Of a stretch of DNA of 64,000 bases, positions 28,000 through 35,405 are shown piece by piece. The stretch lies in the NCBI GenBank assembly GCA_965226025.1, contig CBDDCD010000003.1, positions 2,914,001 through 2,978,000 on the forward strand, written 5' to 3'. The notes under the pieces are model-generated. The model worked only from the letters and a program-made list of their open reading frames with translations, was not told the origin of the DNA and did no database searches. How positions within the stretch are numbered: the first letter of the stretch is position 1; every line of letters starts with the position of its first letter. The translations under genes were made by a program, and so were the position numbers. This DNA comes from Moanibacter sp965226025 (GTDB lineage Bacteria; Verrucomicrobiota; Verrucomicrobiia; Opitutales; UBA2987).

Positions 28000-28050
28000 G
28001 GTGGGGGAAGAAACCAGATGCGGGATGCTGGTAATCAATGTTGTGCGATA

Positions 28051-28238
28051 GACAAGGTTCGAGACCCGTCGTCGCTCCGCTTTTCCGTGACATGCAAGGT
28101 TACCGGGCTGTTCCAAGATTCCTTTCTAATTCGATCAAAAGAGGTCCCTACTAATTACCGGTTCGGCAGGCTTCACCGCCGACTAGTATAGATCTCAGCG
28201 GAGCAAACCTCGTCCCGATCCCGCTCAGCGGGAGAAGA
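28051..28238. repeat. Family D repeat fragments, two halves in opposite orientation
   Basis: At 28051-28085 lies ACAAGGTTCGAGACCCGTCG and following bases, and at 28193-28238 the inverted core CTCAGCGGAGCAAACCTCGT followed by CCCGATCCCGCTCAGCGGGA. The full-length version is at 51964-52046. The gap 28000-28315 contains nothing else recognisable. Confidence 0.65.
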
Positions 28239-28315
28239 CGGATTCCCGTCTGCGTTTCTCCTCCTCCCTCTTTTTAGTTGCGGCTTCGCCCGCCTAGAGA
28301 CATCGGTTCTGGAAG

Positions 28316-28872
28316 ATGCAGGTATCGGCTAGTATCCGACTTCTCACTTCCACATTTATCGCTTTCCTCTTCACCGCGCAAATCCGCGGCGATGACAAGG
28401 TCATCGACTTCAGCATTGTCTTCGACGGGAACGTCGGGTATCGGGGACCGTCGGCCCAGGTTGCCTCCATTACAGGCAGTCCTCTTTGGGCTTTCAGGCG
28501 GGGGTCCGAATCCTTGTTGCCGGGGGAAACTCGGGCACCTCCGACTGGCGGAAAGGACCCGATGCGGTGAAAACCGGTGATCTCGTCTTCCCCTGGAGTT
28601 TCCGCACTTTGAACCGCTACAAGGGACTACCTGGGACTCGTTACGAAGCCGTCTTCGGCAGCCCCGGGGACGCCATAAATCCCATCCTGGCGCGATATCT
28701 CGGGATCGAGATGCTCTACTACCATATCGTCACTAACATCGGCCAAGGCTTGAGCAGGGGCTCAGATAAGATCGAACACAAAGGCAAAATCATGTACTCG
28801 CCCGTCCATAGCGAGATGTGCCTCAAGCTGGAGCTCGATCTGCTGGGGAGTGTTGAACTGGCGCAGGAGTGA
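28316..28872 (+). pseudogene. Secreted protein of unknown family, frameshifted
   Basis: The first frame encodes a signal peptide (LLTSTFIAFLFTAQIRG) and KVIDFSIVFDGNVGYRGPSA up to TGSPL; the next frame continues GFQAGVRILVAGGNSGTSDW through to VELAQE. Adding one T to the TTT run at 28485-28487 joins them as SPLLGFQAGVRIL, giving about 185 aa. No family was recognised. Since the indel is in a homopolymer it may be a sequencing error. Confidence 0.5.
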
Positions 28873-29384
28873 AGCCTCACGCAAACGCGCAAAGGAATCC
28901 TTAACAGGACGGCGGAGATTTCTTAGCGGAATGCGCTTTTCCTCGGCGCCCCGTCCTCCGCAGTAGCTTTGCTACGGAGTTTGGGAGCCTCCTGCGAAGA
29001 CGGGTGAGCATTTCGAGGAATCGAGAGAAAAGGGTTTCTCGCCGAGTTCTTCCAATTCACTGCAACTAAAAGTGATCCGATCGGATCACTTTTAGTTGCA
29101 GTGACGGGAGCGGAGTCGGTGCGGCAGGGGGGATTTCCTATGTATTCTTGGCGGAGCTCCGAACTTTCGGGAAACGGGCGTTGCAACCGTTATGACGGCA
29201 TCCAATGGTCACTTCCGGTCCCAATTCGTCCCCGCCTCCAGTCAGGTATCAGTCTCCAAACGTACGGGTGGAATCGATAAGTCCGCTTTTGCACGGGCGG
29301 TAGCGTGGCGAATTGGCAGCAGAACAACGCCTTTGTAGCAATCAACGGTGATGCGGCAACTTACCCATCAAATCGAGAGTACTT
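28873..29384. other. Non-coding gap with a 48-bp palindrome
   Basis: No gene is supported in these 512 bp. Apart from the palindrome at 29057 there is a small hairpin-forming stretch around 28955 (CCGCAGTAGCTTTGCTACGG). A 48-codon open frame at 29192-29338 has no recognisable content. Confidence 0.5.
29057..29104. repeat. Perfect 48-bp palindrome without spacer
   Basis: TCACTGCAACTAAAAGTGAT followed by CCGA (29057-29080) is exactly mirrored by its complement (29081-29104), with GATC at the centre. Perfect palindromes of this length are unstable in most bacteria and normally have some function or a recent origin. Confidence 0.97.
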
Positions 29385-29978
29385 TTGACGTTCAGAGAGT
29401 TCTTCAATTCCCATTCCGTTAGCATGATTGGCCGGCAGGTGAGAATAGAGGTACTTGAGGTTTCAATACTGCTTGGTTCTGGGATTGAGCGTTTGACAGG
29501 GGCCGAAGCGCCGCAGCAATCCGAGGATAAAGAACCTTATGCTTGGAGTGACATCATGATTCAGGAACGGGTGCAGAGAGCGGAGGCGTATCGCTTTATA
29601 TATCTTCGATCTCTTCACCCTCCCATCATTGTGCGGATCGAGCTCCTGCGTGGCAGCAAGATGCATTTGTATGTGAAAGTGGGAGATATCACCGAGAGGG
29701 GAGATGCCTGGCGATTTGACTACGAGAAGGATCGACAGTTGCGAGACTTTGAAGTGAAGCAAGTTCAGAAATTCTTATATGGATTGGATCTCTTGTCCAT
29801 GGAGGCGTTCGATCTTAGCGAGGAGTCGGGCTTCGACGGCTCAACATCGGCATTTGAGCTGATTCGAAATGGGAAACATCACTTCGTAAGCAAGTGGTCT
29901 CCTAGTGAAGGCCCGCTGTACTATTTCGGTGTGTATCTTCTATACCTTGCGGGAATCGAAGGTGAATGGATCTTCTGA
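29385..29978 (+). CDS. Hypothetical protein, 197 aa
   Basis: I do not recognise the family. The protein is soluble, with a central strand-rich part (YRFIYLRSLHPPIIVRIELL) and a C-terminal segment FELIRNGKHHFVSKWSPSEG followed by a hydrophobic YLLYLAGIEGEW. This end resembles small proteins in which a Trp-Ser-Pro motif closes a beta-sandwich. No signal peptide or catalytic signature was seen. It stands alone as the first gene of the small-gene island. Start uncertain by a few codons. Confidence 0.6.
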   Translation: MTFREFFNSHSVSMIGRQVRIEVLEVSILLGSGIERLTGAEAPQQSEDKEPYAWSDIMIQERVQRAEAYRFIYLRSLHPPIIVRIELLRGSKMHLYVKVGDITERGDAWRFDYEKDRQLRDFEVKQVQKFLYGLDLLSMEAFDLSEESGFDGSTSAFELIRNGKHHFVSKWSPSEGPLYYFGVYLLYLAGIEGEWIF

Positions 29979-30099
29979 GTAGACTGCAGCGCTCTCGGGC
30001 AGCTATCCAATAAATGGAAGTCCCTCTTCAAAGGAGACGCTCCCAACCGGTCATAACGATTTCTTCCGCGCTGGAAGGTGCTTCCTTGAAACAAGGACA

Positions 30100-30414
30100 A
30101 TGATCTCGAGATCCTGTTGTCGACTGTTTGTATTCTCCGTCCTTCAGTCTCTCTGCGGCAGCGAGGTATTTTCCGCAACAGATGGGCTCGAAAGAAAGAG
30201 TGATGCCACTTCCGTGGAAGCGATGCAGACTGCATGGAATCAGGAATCGGAACCGGTGCCGCTTGAAATGTTACCGATGACAGTCAAGGAGAAGTACTAT
30301 CACGAACCGCTGAAGTGTCACTACGACGATTCATCGATACTTCGGAGAAGACAGGGATCTCAGGTACAGCATTCCGACTCAGGAGGAGATTCTTGCCCGC
30401 CTCAAAGAGCATGA
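30100..30414 (+). CDS. Doubtful secreted-protein remnant
   Basis: The frame begins with a possible signal peptide (CCRLFVFSVLQSLCGSEVFSA) and a short hydrophilic stretch, then from about residue 80 runs out of frame into the HAD gene remnant. Only the first 75-80 codons could be genuine. It may be the 5' end of a gene whose remainder was deleted when the HAD fragment was joined on. Confidence 0.3.
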   Translation: MISRSCCRLFVFSVLQSLCGSEVFSATDGLERKSDATSVEAMQTAWNQESEPVPLEMLPMTVKEKYYHEPLKCHYDDSSILRRRQGSQVQHSDSGGDSCPPQRA

Positions 30415-30958
30415 AGTCAAGTCGCTTCGAAGTCTCAAGGCGTGTCGCCGTGTGATTGTCGGCCGGGCATTCGATGAGCTTGGTGTCGATACCGGTCAGC
30501 TAGGAAACCAACTGGCCGATACTTTCACAGTTCGTAGGGAGGAGCTGGTTCGCCCGTATGAAGGCGCCATGGAGGCGGTCCGGGAATTTCGGCAGCGCTG
30601 ATGCCGGCTTGGGCTGATCACGAATGGTTCGGCGTCGGGCCAGCGGGGAAAAGTGGAGAGATTCAACCTTGCCCCCTTGTTCGACTTGATTCTGATCGAG
30701 GGCGAATTTGGAACTGGGAAGCCTGATCCACATGTTTTTCAATACGCACTTGAGAAACTCGGTGCTTCACCATCCGATACATGGATGGTCGGAGATGATC
30801 TTGAGTATGACATACGACCGGCGGGCGAGCTAGGAATCGGCACCGTGTGGGTCTATCATGCACTTACGGGTCTCCCTCCGCAGAGTGGGAACAGGCTGCA
30901 AATGTCAGTCCATTCGATTGTAGAGCTGGTTGAAAATCGGCATCCGATTGAGGAGTGA
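30341..30958 (+). pseudogene. HAD-family hydrolase, 5' truncated, in-frame TGA
   Basis: One frame encodes most of a HAD phosphatase: VIVGRAFDELGVDTGQL, EGAMEAVREFRQR, then stop TGA 30599-30601, then CRLGLITNGSASGQRGKVER, APLFDLILIEGEFGTGKPDP and WMVGDDLEYDIRPAGELGIG. Motifs II (TNGS), III (GKPDP) and IV (GDDLEYD) are present, but the N-terminal DxDGT nucleophile motif is missing. The TGA replaces a position normally Gly (GGA), a one-base change. With both defects the gene is dead. Confidence 0.8.
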
Positions 30959-31273
30959 AGAATTTATCTGTCAAGGCGCAACGGATGACAGGATGACAAC
31001 CAATGAGGAACATCCAATATTGAAGGCCCAAGTGTGAATGACGAAGTGAAAAGGGGAGGCACCGAAGGAACTTGAAAATTGAGTCTTGAGCATTCGGTGT
31101 TGGGACTTTTCTTTCTCGGAATTTAGACGGGATCCAGGATGCAATAAAGAGCAACGAATCCAAGGACAGCAACGAATGAAGAGACGGAGATTGAAACCGC
31201 GGCGCGTTTCCAATCTACCGTATTCGTTGCCGTGCTTTGATTCGTTGCAAATATCGGACGATTTCACAGCGGA
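30959..31273. other. Repeat-bearing gap before a methyltransferase
   Basis: No gene is supported. An imperfect inverted repeat spans about 31149-31251: GAGCAACGAATCCAAGGACA with CAACGAAT at the left and ATTCGTTGC ... TTTGATTCGTTGCAA at the right. A related sequence (GTAGCAACGAATCAAGGGAC) is at 47918. Short direct repeats (GGATGACA) occur at 30984. Confidence 0.5.
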
Positions 31274-31948
31274 GTGACGGACAAAGGGATATCCGAGATC
31301 TCTGAACAGGTCGATGCTGGGCAGAGGATCTATACCAGGAGAAACCTCGCGCTCTACGACTTTGTGGTGCATGGGGTTGCGAATGGGATTGCTTGGAAGT
31401 GTCCGACGAAGCGGTTGCTCGAGCATTACAACCGGTATATTTCGGCGAATCATTTGGATGTCGGGGTGGGGACGGGCTACTTTCTCGATCGGTGCCGGTT
31501 TCCATCCGCGGCGCCACGGGTGGCATTGATGGATCTGAATCCGAATTCGCTGGAGTTTGCATCTCGGCGGATCGCGCGTTACAGTCCGGAGAGCTTTCGG
31601 AGGAATGTGTTGGAACCGATCTCGATCGATGGGTCGGGGTTCGATTCCGTTGGGGCGAACTATCTTCTCCACTGCCTGCCCGGAACGATTGAGAGCAAGT
31701 CGGTGGTCTTCGAGAACCTCAAAATTTTGATGAACCCGGACGCGGTCATCTTCGGCGCCTCCCTCCTGCAGAGAGGGGTGGAGCGAACTTGGTTGGCCAA
31801 GCGGCTCCTGAAAGCTTATAACAGGAGAGGATTCTTTTGTAATGAAGAAGACGACCTTGAGGGGCTGAAACGAGCGCTTTACGAGCACCTGCACGATGTC
31901 AATGTCGAGGTTGTGGGTTGTGCGGCGCTGTTTTCGGGGCGAGTGTGA
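31274..31948 (+). CDS. Class I SAM-dependent methyltransferase
   Basis: The 224-aa protein has the SAM-binding motif NHLDVGVGTGYFLDRC (residues 59-74), an acidic strand 2 end (ALMDLNPNSLEFA), and SVGANYLLHCLPG after strand 4. The substrate is unknown. Its N-terminal QRIYTRRNLALYDFVVHGVANG is typical of one bacterial subfamily of small-molecule methyltransferases. It starts with GTG and stands alone. Confidence 0.82.
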   Translation: MTDKGISEISEQVDAGQRIYTRRNLALYDFVVHGVANGIAWKCPTKRLLEHYNRYISANHLDVGVGTGYFLDRCRFPSAAPRVALMDLNPNSLEFASRRIARYSPESFRRNVLEPISIDGSGFDSVGANYLLHCLPGTIESKSVVFENLKILMNPDAVIFGASLLQRGVERTWLAKRLLKAYNRRGFFCNEEDDLEGLKRALYEHLHDVNVEVVGCAALFSGRV

Positions 31949-32012
31949 TTGGATGAGATCCGTTGGGGGATGCAGAAGGTCGGTCTGTTCCAGTGGCGCG
32001 ATATTACTTGCC

Positions 32013-32118
32013 GGATTAATCGGATTTCAATCCGGCCACAGCGGCGGCGACAGAGCACCGCCCTCCAACGCATGCTTGTAACCGTCGTTTGGAGGGCGGT
32101 GCTCTGTCGCCGCTGCGA
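32013..32118. repeat. Family C inverted repeat, copy 1
   Basis: Perfect 25-bp arms (32044-32068 and 32089-32113) built on GGAGGGCGGTGCTCTGTCGC enclose a 20-base loop. A conserved leader TCGGATTTCAATC precedes it, as in the copy near 58995. Hairpins of this type are abundant in Verrucomicrobiota (recalled, not searched). Confidence 0.9.
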
Positions 32119-32145
32119 ATCAGCCAGATCGTTCGGGATCGTAAC

Positions 32146-32570
32146 GTGAAACTGGTTAAGACATACCTAACAGGCCTCGAGTACCTGACCGCGATTACGA
32201 CACTGGCCCAGAGCATCAGGAAAGAGGATCCGTTCGCGGGTCTTTACGAAGCGGCGGATTTCCAGTGGTGGTGCGGGAGGACAGCGCTGCCATTCCTGAG
32301 AGGCAGGTATTCTGGATGGATCCCATCACCAAGGTCGGTTTGGTTGAACCTATGAGGACGATGGATGCATATCGGTGCCGTGGACTGGGTTCGGCCCTTC
32401 TTTGCGAGGGGATTCGACGGCTGAAGGAGGAGGGAGTCAAAATCATCAAGGTGGGCTATGAGGAAGGGAATGAACCGGCCCGGAGGCTCTACCACGGATG
32501 CGGATTCAAGGACCTGTTGAGGTTGCTGAACTATGAGAGAGATCCGAGCCGGCCTGAAAATCTCTCATGA
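32146..32570 (+). pseudogene. GNAT acetyltransferase remnant
   Basis: From GTG 32146 the frame reads KLVKTYLTGLEYLTAITTLA and PFAGLYEAADFQWW, then shifts at about 32268 into a frame with PERQVFWMDPITKVG, EPMRTMDAYRCRGLGSALL (acetyl-CoA loop) and NEPARRLYHGCGF. The segment between the two halves is shorter than normal GNAT proteins of this type, so an internal deletion as well as the frameshift is likely. Family C sequence lies immediately upstream. Confidence 0.65.
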
Positions 32571-32752
32571 TTTCCAGGTTAGATATGCCCAGAAACGTTG
32601 AGATCATGGAGCTGGAAGTGGTTCTCGAGGAATCGGAAGATGCGAGTGAGGGAGAGCGAGAGGCCCGTAATCTCATGCGGAGGTTTGGAATCGATGAGTC
32701 GCAGCTGGTTCGAGGGGCATATGTCGACTTGCTGGAGGAGAGAAACGAGTAG
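32567..32752 (+). pseudogene. C-terminal remnant of a CYTH (class IV adenylate cyclase-like) protein
   Basis: The 61 codons contain MELEVVLEESEDASEGEREA and LMRRFGIDESQLVRGAYVDL, the usual last 50 residues of CYTH-domain proteins of the CyaB type. The N-terminal two thirds, with the ExExK phosphate-binding motif, are missing. It overlaps the end of the GNAT remnant by 4 bp. Confidence 0.6.
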
Positions 32753-33074
32753 AATCTGACCAGGACAATTCCTTGAGCAGCGAAATGGGGAAGGGAGGCA
32801 TGCCCAACGGATTGAGTGAGTAACGGATAAGACTTTCGGGTCCCCATCCGTTGCAACTTTGCTACCTTCCGTAATACGACGACTTACTGGGTGCCGTGAG
32901 TTTCAATATACAAGGGGCGAGGCTTGCCGGTCATAGCCTTGGCGAAGTCTGGGCCCTCGAGCCCTGGCCGCAACATTCGATTTGATAAGGGTGTTTGCTA
33001 TTGATTCGTTCCAAGGCTCGAAGGTCCTCGCCCCTGCTCGTGGTAATGTCTTGCAACGAGTGGAGTCATTCAGG
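32753..33074. repeat. Intergenic gap with a large imperfect inverted repeat
   Basis: The outer arms AGGGGCGAGG (32913-32922) and CCTCGCCCCT (33026-33035) and inner arms GCCTTGG (32936) and CCAAGGC (33011) form a 123-bp stem-loop. No gene is visible here. Further family A elements follow up to 33246. Confidence 0.6.
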
Positions 33075-33246
33075 CTAGGAGTCTGCCGGACTTTGACATT
33101 CGATTGCTTCGCAAGTGACCAGGTTCGTCCGACAGACTCCTAGCAGAGGAATCTGTCGGTATGAAGTTGGTCGCGATTTACGAACATCAACCTACGGTCC
33201 GAAGTTCACGACTGTTGCGAAGTGCAAAGCCCGACAGATTCCCAGG
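33075..33246. repeat. Family A composite: 69-bp copy 3 plus 99-bp variant
   Basis: The 69-bp unit (33075-33143) has ends CTAGGAGTCTGCCGGAC and GTCCGACAGACTCCTAG with both arms changed in a compensating way (C:G) relative to the other copies. Four bases later a 99-bp unit (33148-33246) starts GGAATCTGTCGGTATGAA and ends CCGACAGATTCCCAGG. The same pair, in the other order, occurs at 14473. Confidence 0.88.
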
Positions 33247-33291
33247 TCGCCTCTTCCTCTGATTCTCTGTTCGAATCGTTCGCTCAGACCA

Positions 33292-33822
33292 ATGACCATG
33301 AACCTTGATATCCGCTTGCTTGAACCGGAGGACCCGGAGCCGATCAGCGCTGCGTTCACTGAGATTGGTTGGGAAAAGCCGGCTTCCCAATATGAGCGCT
33401 ACCTGAAAGAACAGGCGTCGGGCAAGCGGACTGTTCTGGTTGCGACTTTGGATGGGACCTTTGCCGGGTATCTTACGATCAACTGGCAACCGAAGTACGT
33501 TACTTTTCGAGAGGCGGGTATTCCGGAGCTGGAGGATTTCAATGTGTTGCCGAAGTATCGGCGACGTCGGATTGGCACGGCTCTGATGGATGAAGCGGAG
33601 CATCGAGTGGCAGCCGCGGGTTTTCAGGAAGTCGGGATCGGTGTGGCGATGGACCCAGACTACGGCGCTGCCCAGAGAATGTACGTGCTGCGTGGATATG
33701 TTCCGGATGGGAGAGGACTCTCTCATGGGAACAACCAGTTTACAGAATGGGGACTGCAGGTCACGGTCAACGACGACCTGGCCCTGCATTTTACGAAAGA
33801 ATTGAGGGTAGAGGAAGGATGA
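33292..33822 (+). CDS. GNAT family N-acetyltransferase
   Basis: The enzyme is predicted to transfer an acetyl group from acetyl-CoA to an unknown amine. The acetyl-CoA loop is LPKYRRRRIGTALMDEAE (R/Q-x-x-G-x-A type), preceded by the strand ELEDFNV and followed by GVAMDPDYGAAQRMYVLRGY. Length 176 aa is normal. The frame is open upstream to 33115 through repeat DNA; ATG 33292 is the first start outside the repeat. It is followed after 15 bp by a NUDIX gene and may share its transcript. Confidence 0.87.
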   Translation: MTMNLDIRLLEPEDPEPISAAFTEIGWEKPASQYERYLKEQASGKRTVLVATLDGTFAGYLTINWQPKYVTFREAGIPELEDFNVLPKYRRRRIGTALMDEAEHRVAAAGFQEVGIGVAMDPDYGAAQRMYVLRGYVPDGRGLSHGNNQFTEWGLQVTVNDDLALHFTKELRVEEG

Positions 33823-33837
33823 ACGGAGTCATTCCTG

Positions 33838-34305
33838 GTGACGTCACCTTTCTCCGATCAAATGACCGAAACAACATGGGACGGATTGCCGATCGCCGAT
33901 AATAATCCGATCGGTGCGTGCATCATCGTGTATCGAGAGGGGAAATCCGGTCTGGAGCTGTTGATCCTCCATCGCGCCCATGATGGAGCCGATTACGAGG
34001 GAGACTGGGCTTGGACGCCTCCCTCTGGGGCGAGGCAGCCGGGCGAAGACATCGATCAGGTAGCCTCCCGGGAACTTAAGGAGGAAACGGGTCTACGGGG
34101 AGAACCGAAAAGGACGGAGCATGGAAATGAGCGTTGGTTTGTCTACGAGTTTCGCTACCGAGGGGACGCTCCCATTATATTAGATCAGGAACACGATCGA
34201 TACGAATGGGTGAGTTTGGATGAAGCAATCTGTCGTTGCAAATCCGACCGTGTGTCGGTGCAATTAGAGGCGTTTCGGAGAGCCAGAGAACAGCCCAAAA
34301 AATAA
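33838..34305 (+). CDS. NUDIX hydrolase
   Basis: The protein hydrolyses a nucleoside diphosphate linked to another moiety. The full NUDIX box (GX5EX7REUXEEXGU) is present at about residues 62-84, with GARQPGEDID and SRELKEETGL. The C-terminal VSLDEAICRC helix is usual. GTG 33838 is the first start; ATG 33862 (MTETTWDG) is a reasonable alternative. The substrate is not predictable. Length 155 aa is normal. Confidence 0.92.
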   Translation: MTSPFSDQMTETTWDGLPIADNNPIGACIIVYREGKSGLELLILHRAHDGADYEGDWAWTPPSGARQPGEDIDQVASRELKEETGLRGEPKRTEHGNERWFVYEFRYRGDAPIILDQEHDRYEWVSLDEAICRCKSDRVSVQLEAFRRAREQPKK

Positions 34306-34400
34306 AAAGTGTGGTTGGGACAGTCTGATCAGCGCTGGAGATATAAGTACGACGAGCGCCGCCGAATCTCCAATTATCCCTGAATTCGGGGCGACTATTT

Positions 34401-35381
34401 ATGCAACTACCACGGCAACTCGCGAGGGCGATAGTAATTGAAACCGCTCGCTGCGATCCCAGATCGTTGACGACGGCGACGAGTGAACTCTCTCATAGAT
34501 ATCGCTCCGAGAACTCCGCTGAAAGCAGATTTCTATTTACGCCGGCGCACCGGTATGCCTACCTTGCGGCGCGGATGCCGGCGACCTTCGCTGCTGCCCA
34601 CGCCGTCTTCACGACCGCACGGCAGCTGATGCCGTCTGAATGCGTCTCCACGCTGCTCGATCTTGGAGCCGGTCCCGGTACGGCCGGGTGGGCGGCGCTA
34701 AGTGTGTTTGATTGGGTGAAGGAGATGACTCTTGTCGAACAGGATGAGGACTGGATTCAGATAGGGAGGTCATTGGCTGATTCTGGAGAATGCACCGCCC
34801 TGGAAGACGCCGATTGGACCCATGCAGATCTTCGGGGGGACCGGACCTTCAACCTACACGATCTGGTCGTTTGTTCGTATGTCCTGAGCGAGATGGAAGA
34901 AATTGCTGCGCGCGGGGTTCTGAATGCGGCTTGGGCTGCGACCGGAAGAGCAATCGTGATCATTGAGCCGGGAACGATGAGGGGATTCAATCGGATCCGG
35001 CGGCTGCGCGACGATCTGATTGCTCTCGGGGGCCACGTGGTTGCCCCATGTCCGCATCACGACGTCTGTCCGGTGACGGCGAACGATTGGTGCCATTTTT
35101 CGCAGCGTGTTGAGCGGTCGCCGAGGCACCGGCGCATGAAGTCCGGCTTACTCGGATACGAAGACGAGAAGTTCTCCTACGTCGTCGCTTCGAAACACCC
35201 TGTCGAGCGGGCAGTTGCGCGGGTCATACGTCACCCCTTGCGACGTTCCGGCCATGCACACATACCGCTCTGCACTCGAGAGGGGTTGGAGACAATTACG
35301 GTGGCGCGAAGCGATAAAGAGAATTGGAGGCGAGCGAGAAAAGTCGCGTGGGGAGATTCCTGGGAATGGCGGCGGCAATAA
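34401..35381 (+). CDS. Rsm22-like small ribosomal subunit methyltransferase
   Basis: This is a homologue of Rsm22/METTL17, a SAM-fold protein that assists assembly of the small ribosomal subunit. It shows AHRYAYLAARMPATFAA, the SAM loop TLLDLGAGPGTAGWAAL (residues about 84-100), and the family Cys cluster CPHHDVCPVTANDWCHFSQR, which in relatives binds an iron-sulfur cluster. ERSPRHRRMKSGLLGYEDEK is also diagnostic. The length (326 aa) is right. No ribosome binding site is obvious. Confidence 0.9.
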   Translation: MQLPRQLARAIVIETARCDPRSLTTATSELSHRYRSENSAESRFLFTPAHRYAYLAARMPATFAAAHAVFTTARQLMPSECVSTLLDLGAGPGTAGWAALSVFDWVKEMTLVEQDEDWIQIGRSLADSGECTALEDADWTHADLRGDRTFNLHDLVVCSYVLSEMEEIAARGVLNAAWAATGRAIVIIEPGTMRGFNRIRRLRDDLIALGGHVVAPCPHHDVCPVTANDWCHFSQRVERSPRHRRMKSGLLGYEDEKFSYVVASKHPVERAVARVIRHPLRRSGHAHIPLCTREGLETITVARSDKENWRRARKVAWGDSWEWRRQ

Positions 35382-35404
35382 AGAGTCGCCATTCCCAGGA
35401 ATCT
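35354..35404. terminator. Bidirectional terminator-like hairpin between convergent genes
   Basis: Perfect 18-bp arms AGATTCCTGGGAATGGCG (35354-35371) and CGCCATTCCCAGGAATCT (35387-35404) enclose 15 bases. The stop codon of the Rsm22-like gene lies in the loop, and the TolB/TPR gene ends 2 bp beyond the right arm. The sequence ATTATT follows on the plus side. Confidence 0.75.
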
Positions 35405-35405
35405 A

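Noticed and set aside
29192..29338. A 48-codon open frame in the gap before the 197-aa hypothetical gene
   Set aside because: No ribosome binding site, no recognisable motif and low coding character.
30599..30601. In-frame TGA in the HAD gene as a selenocysteine codon
   Set aside because: The position is normally Gly just before the LGLITNG strand, not a catalytic Cys, no SECIS-like hairpin was evident after it, and the gene also lacks its nucleophile motif. A nonsense mutation is simpler.
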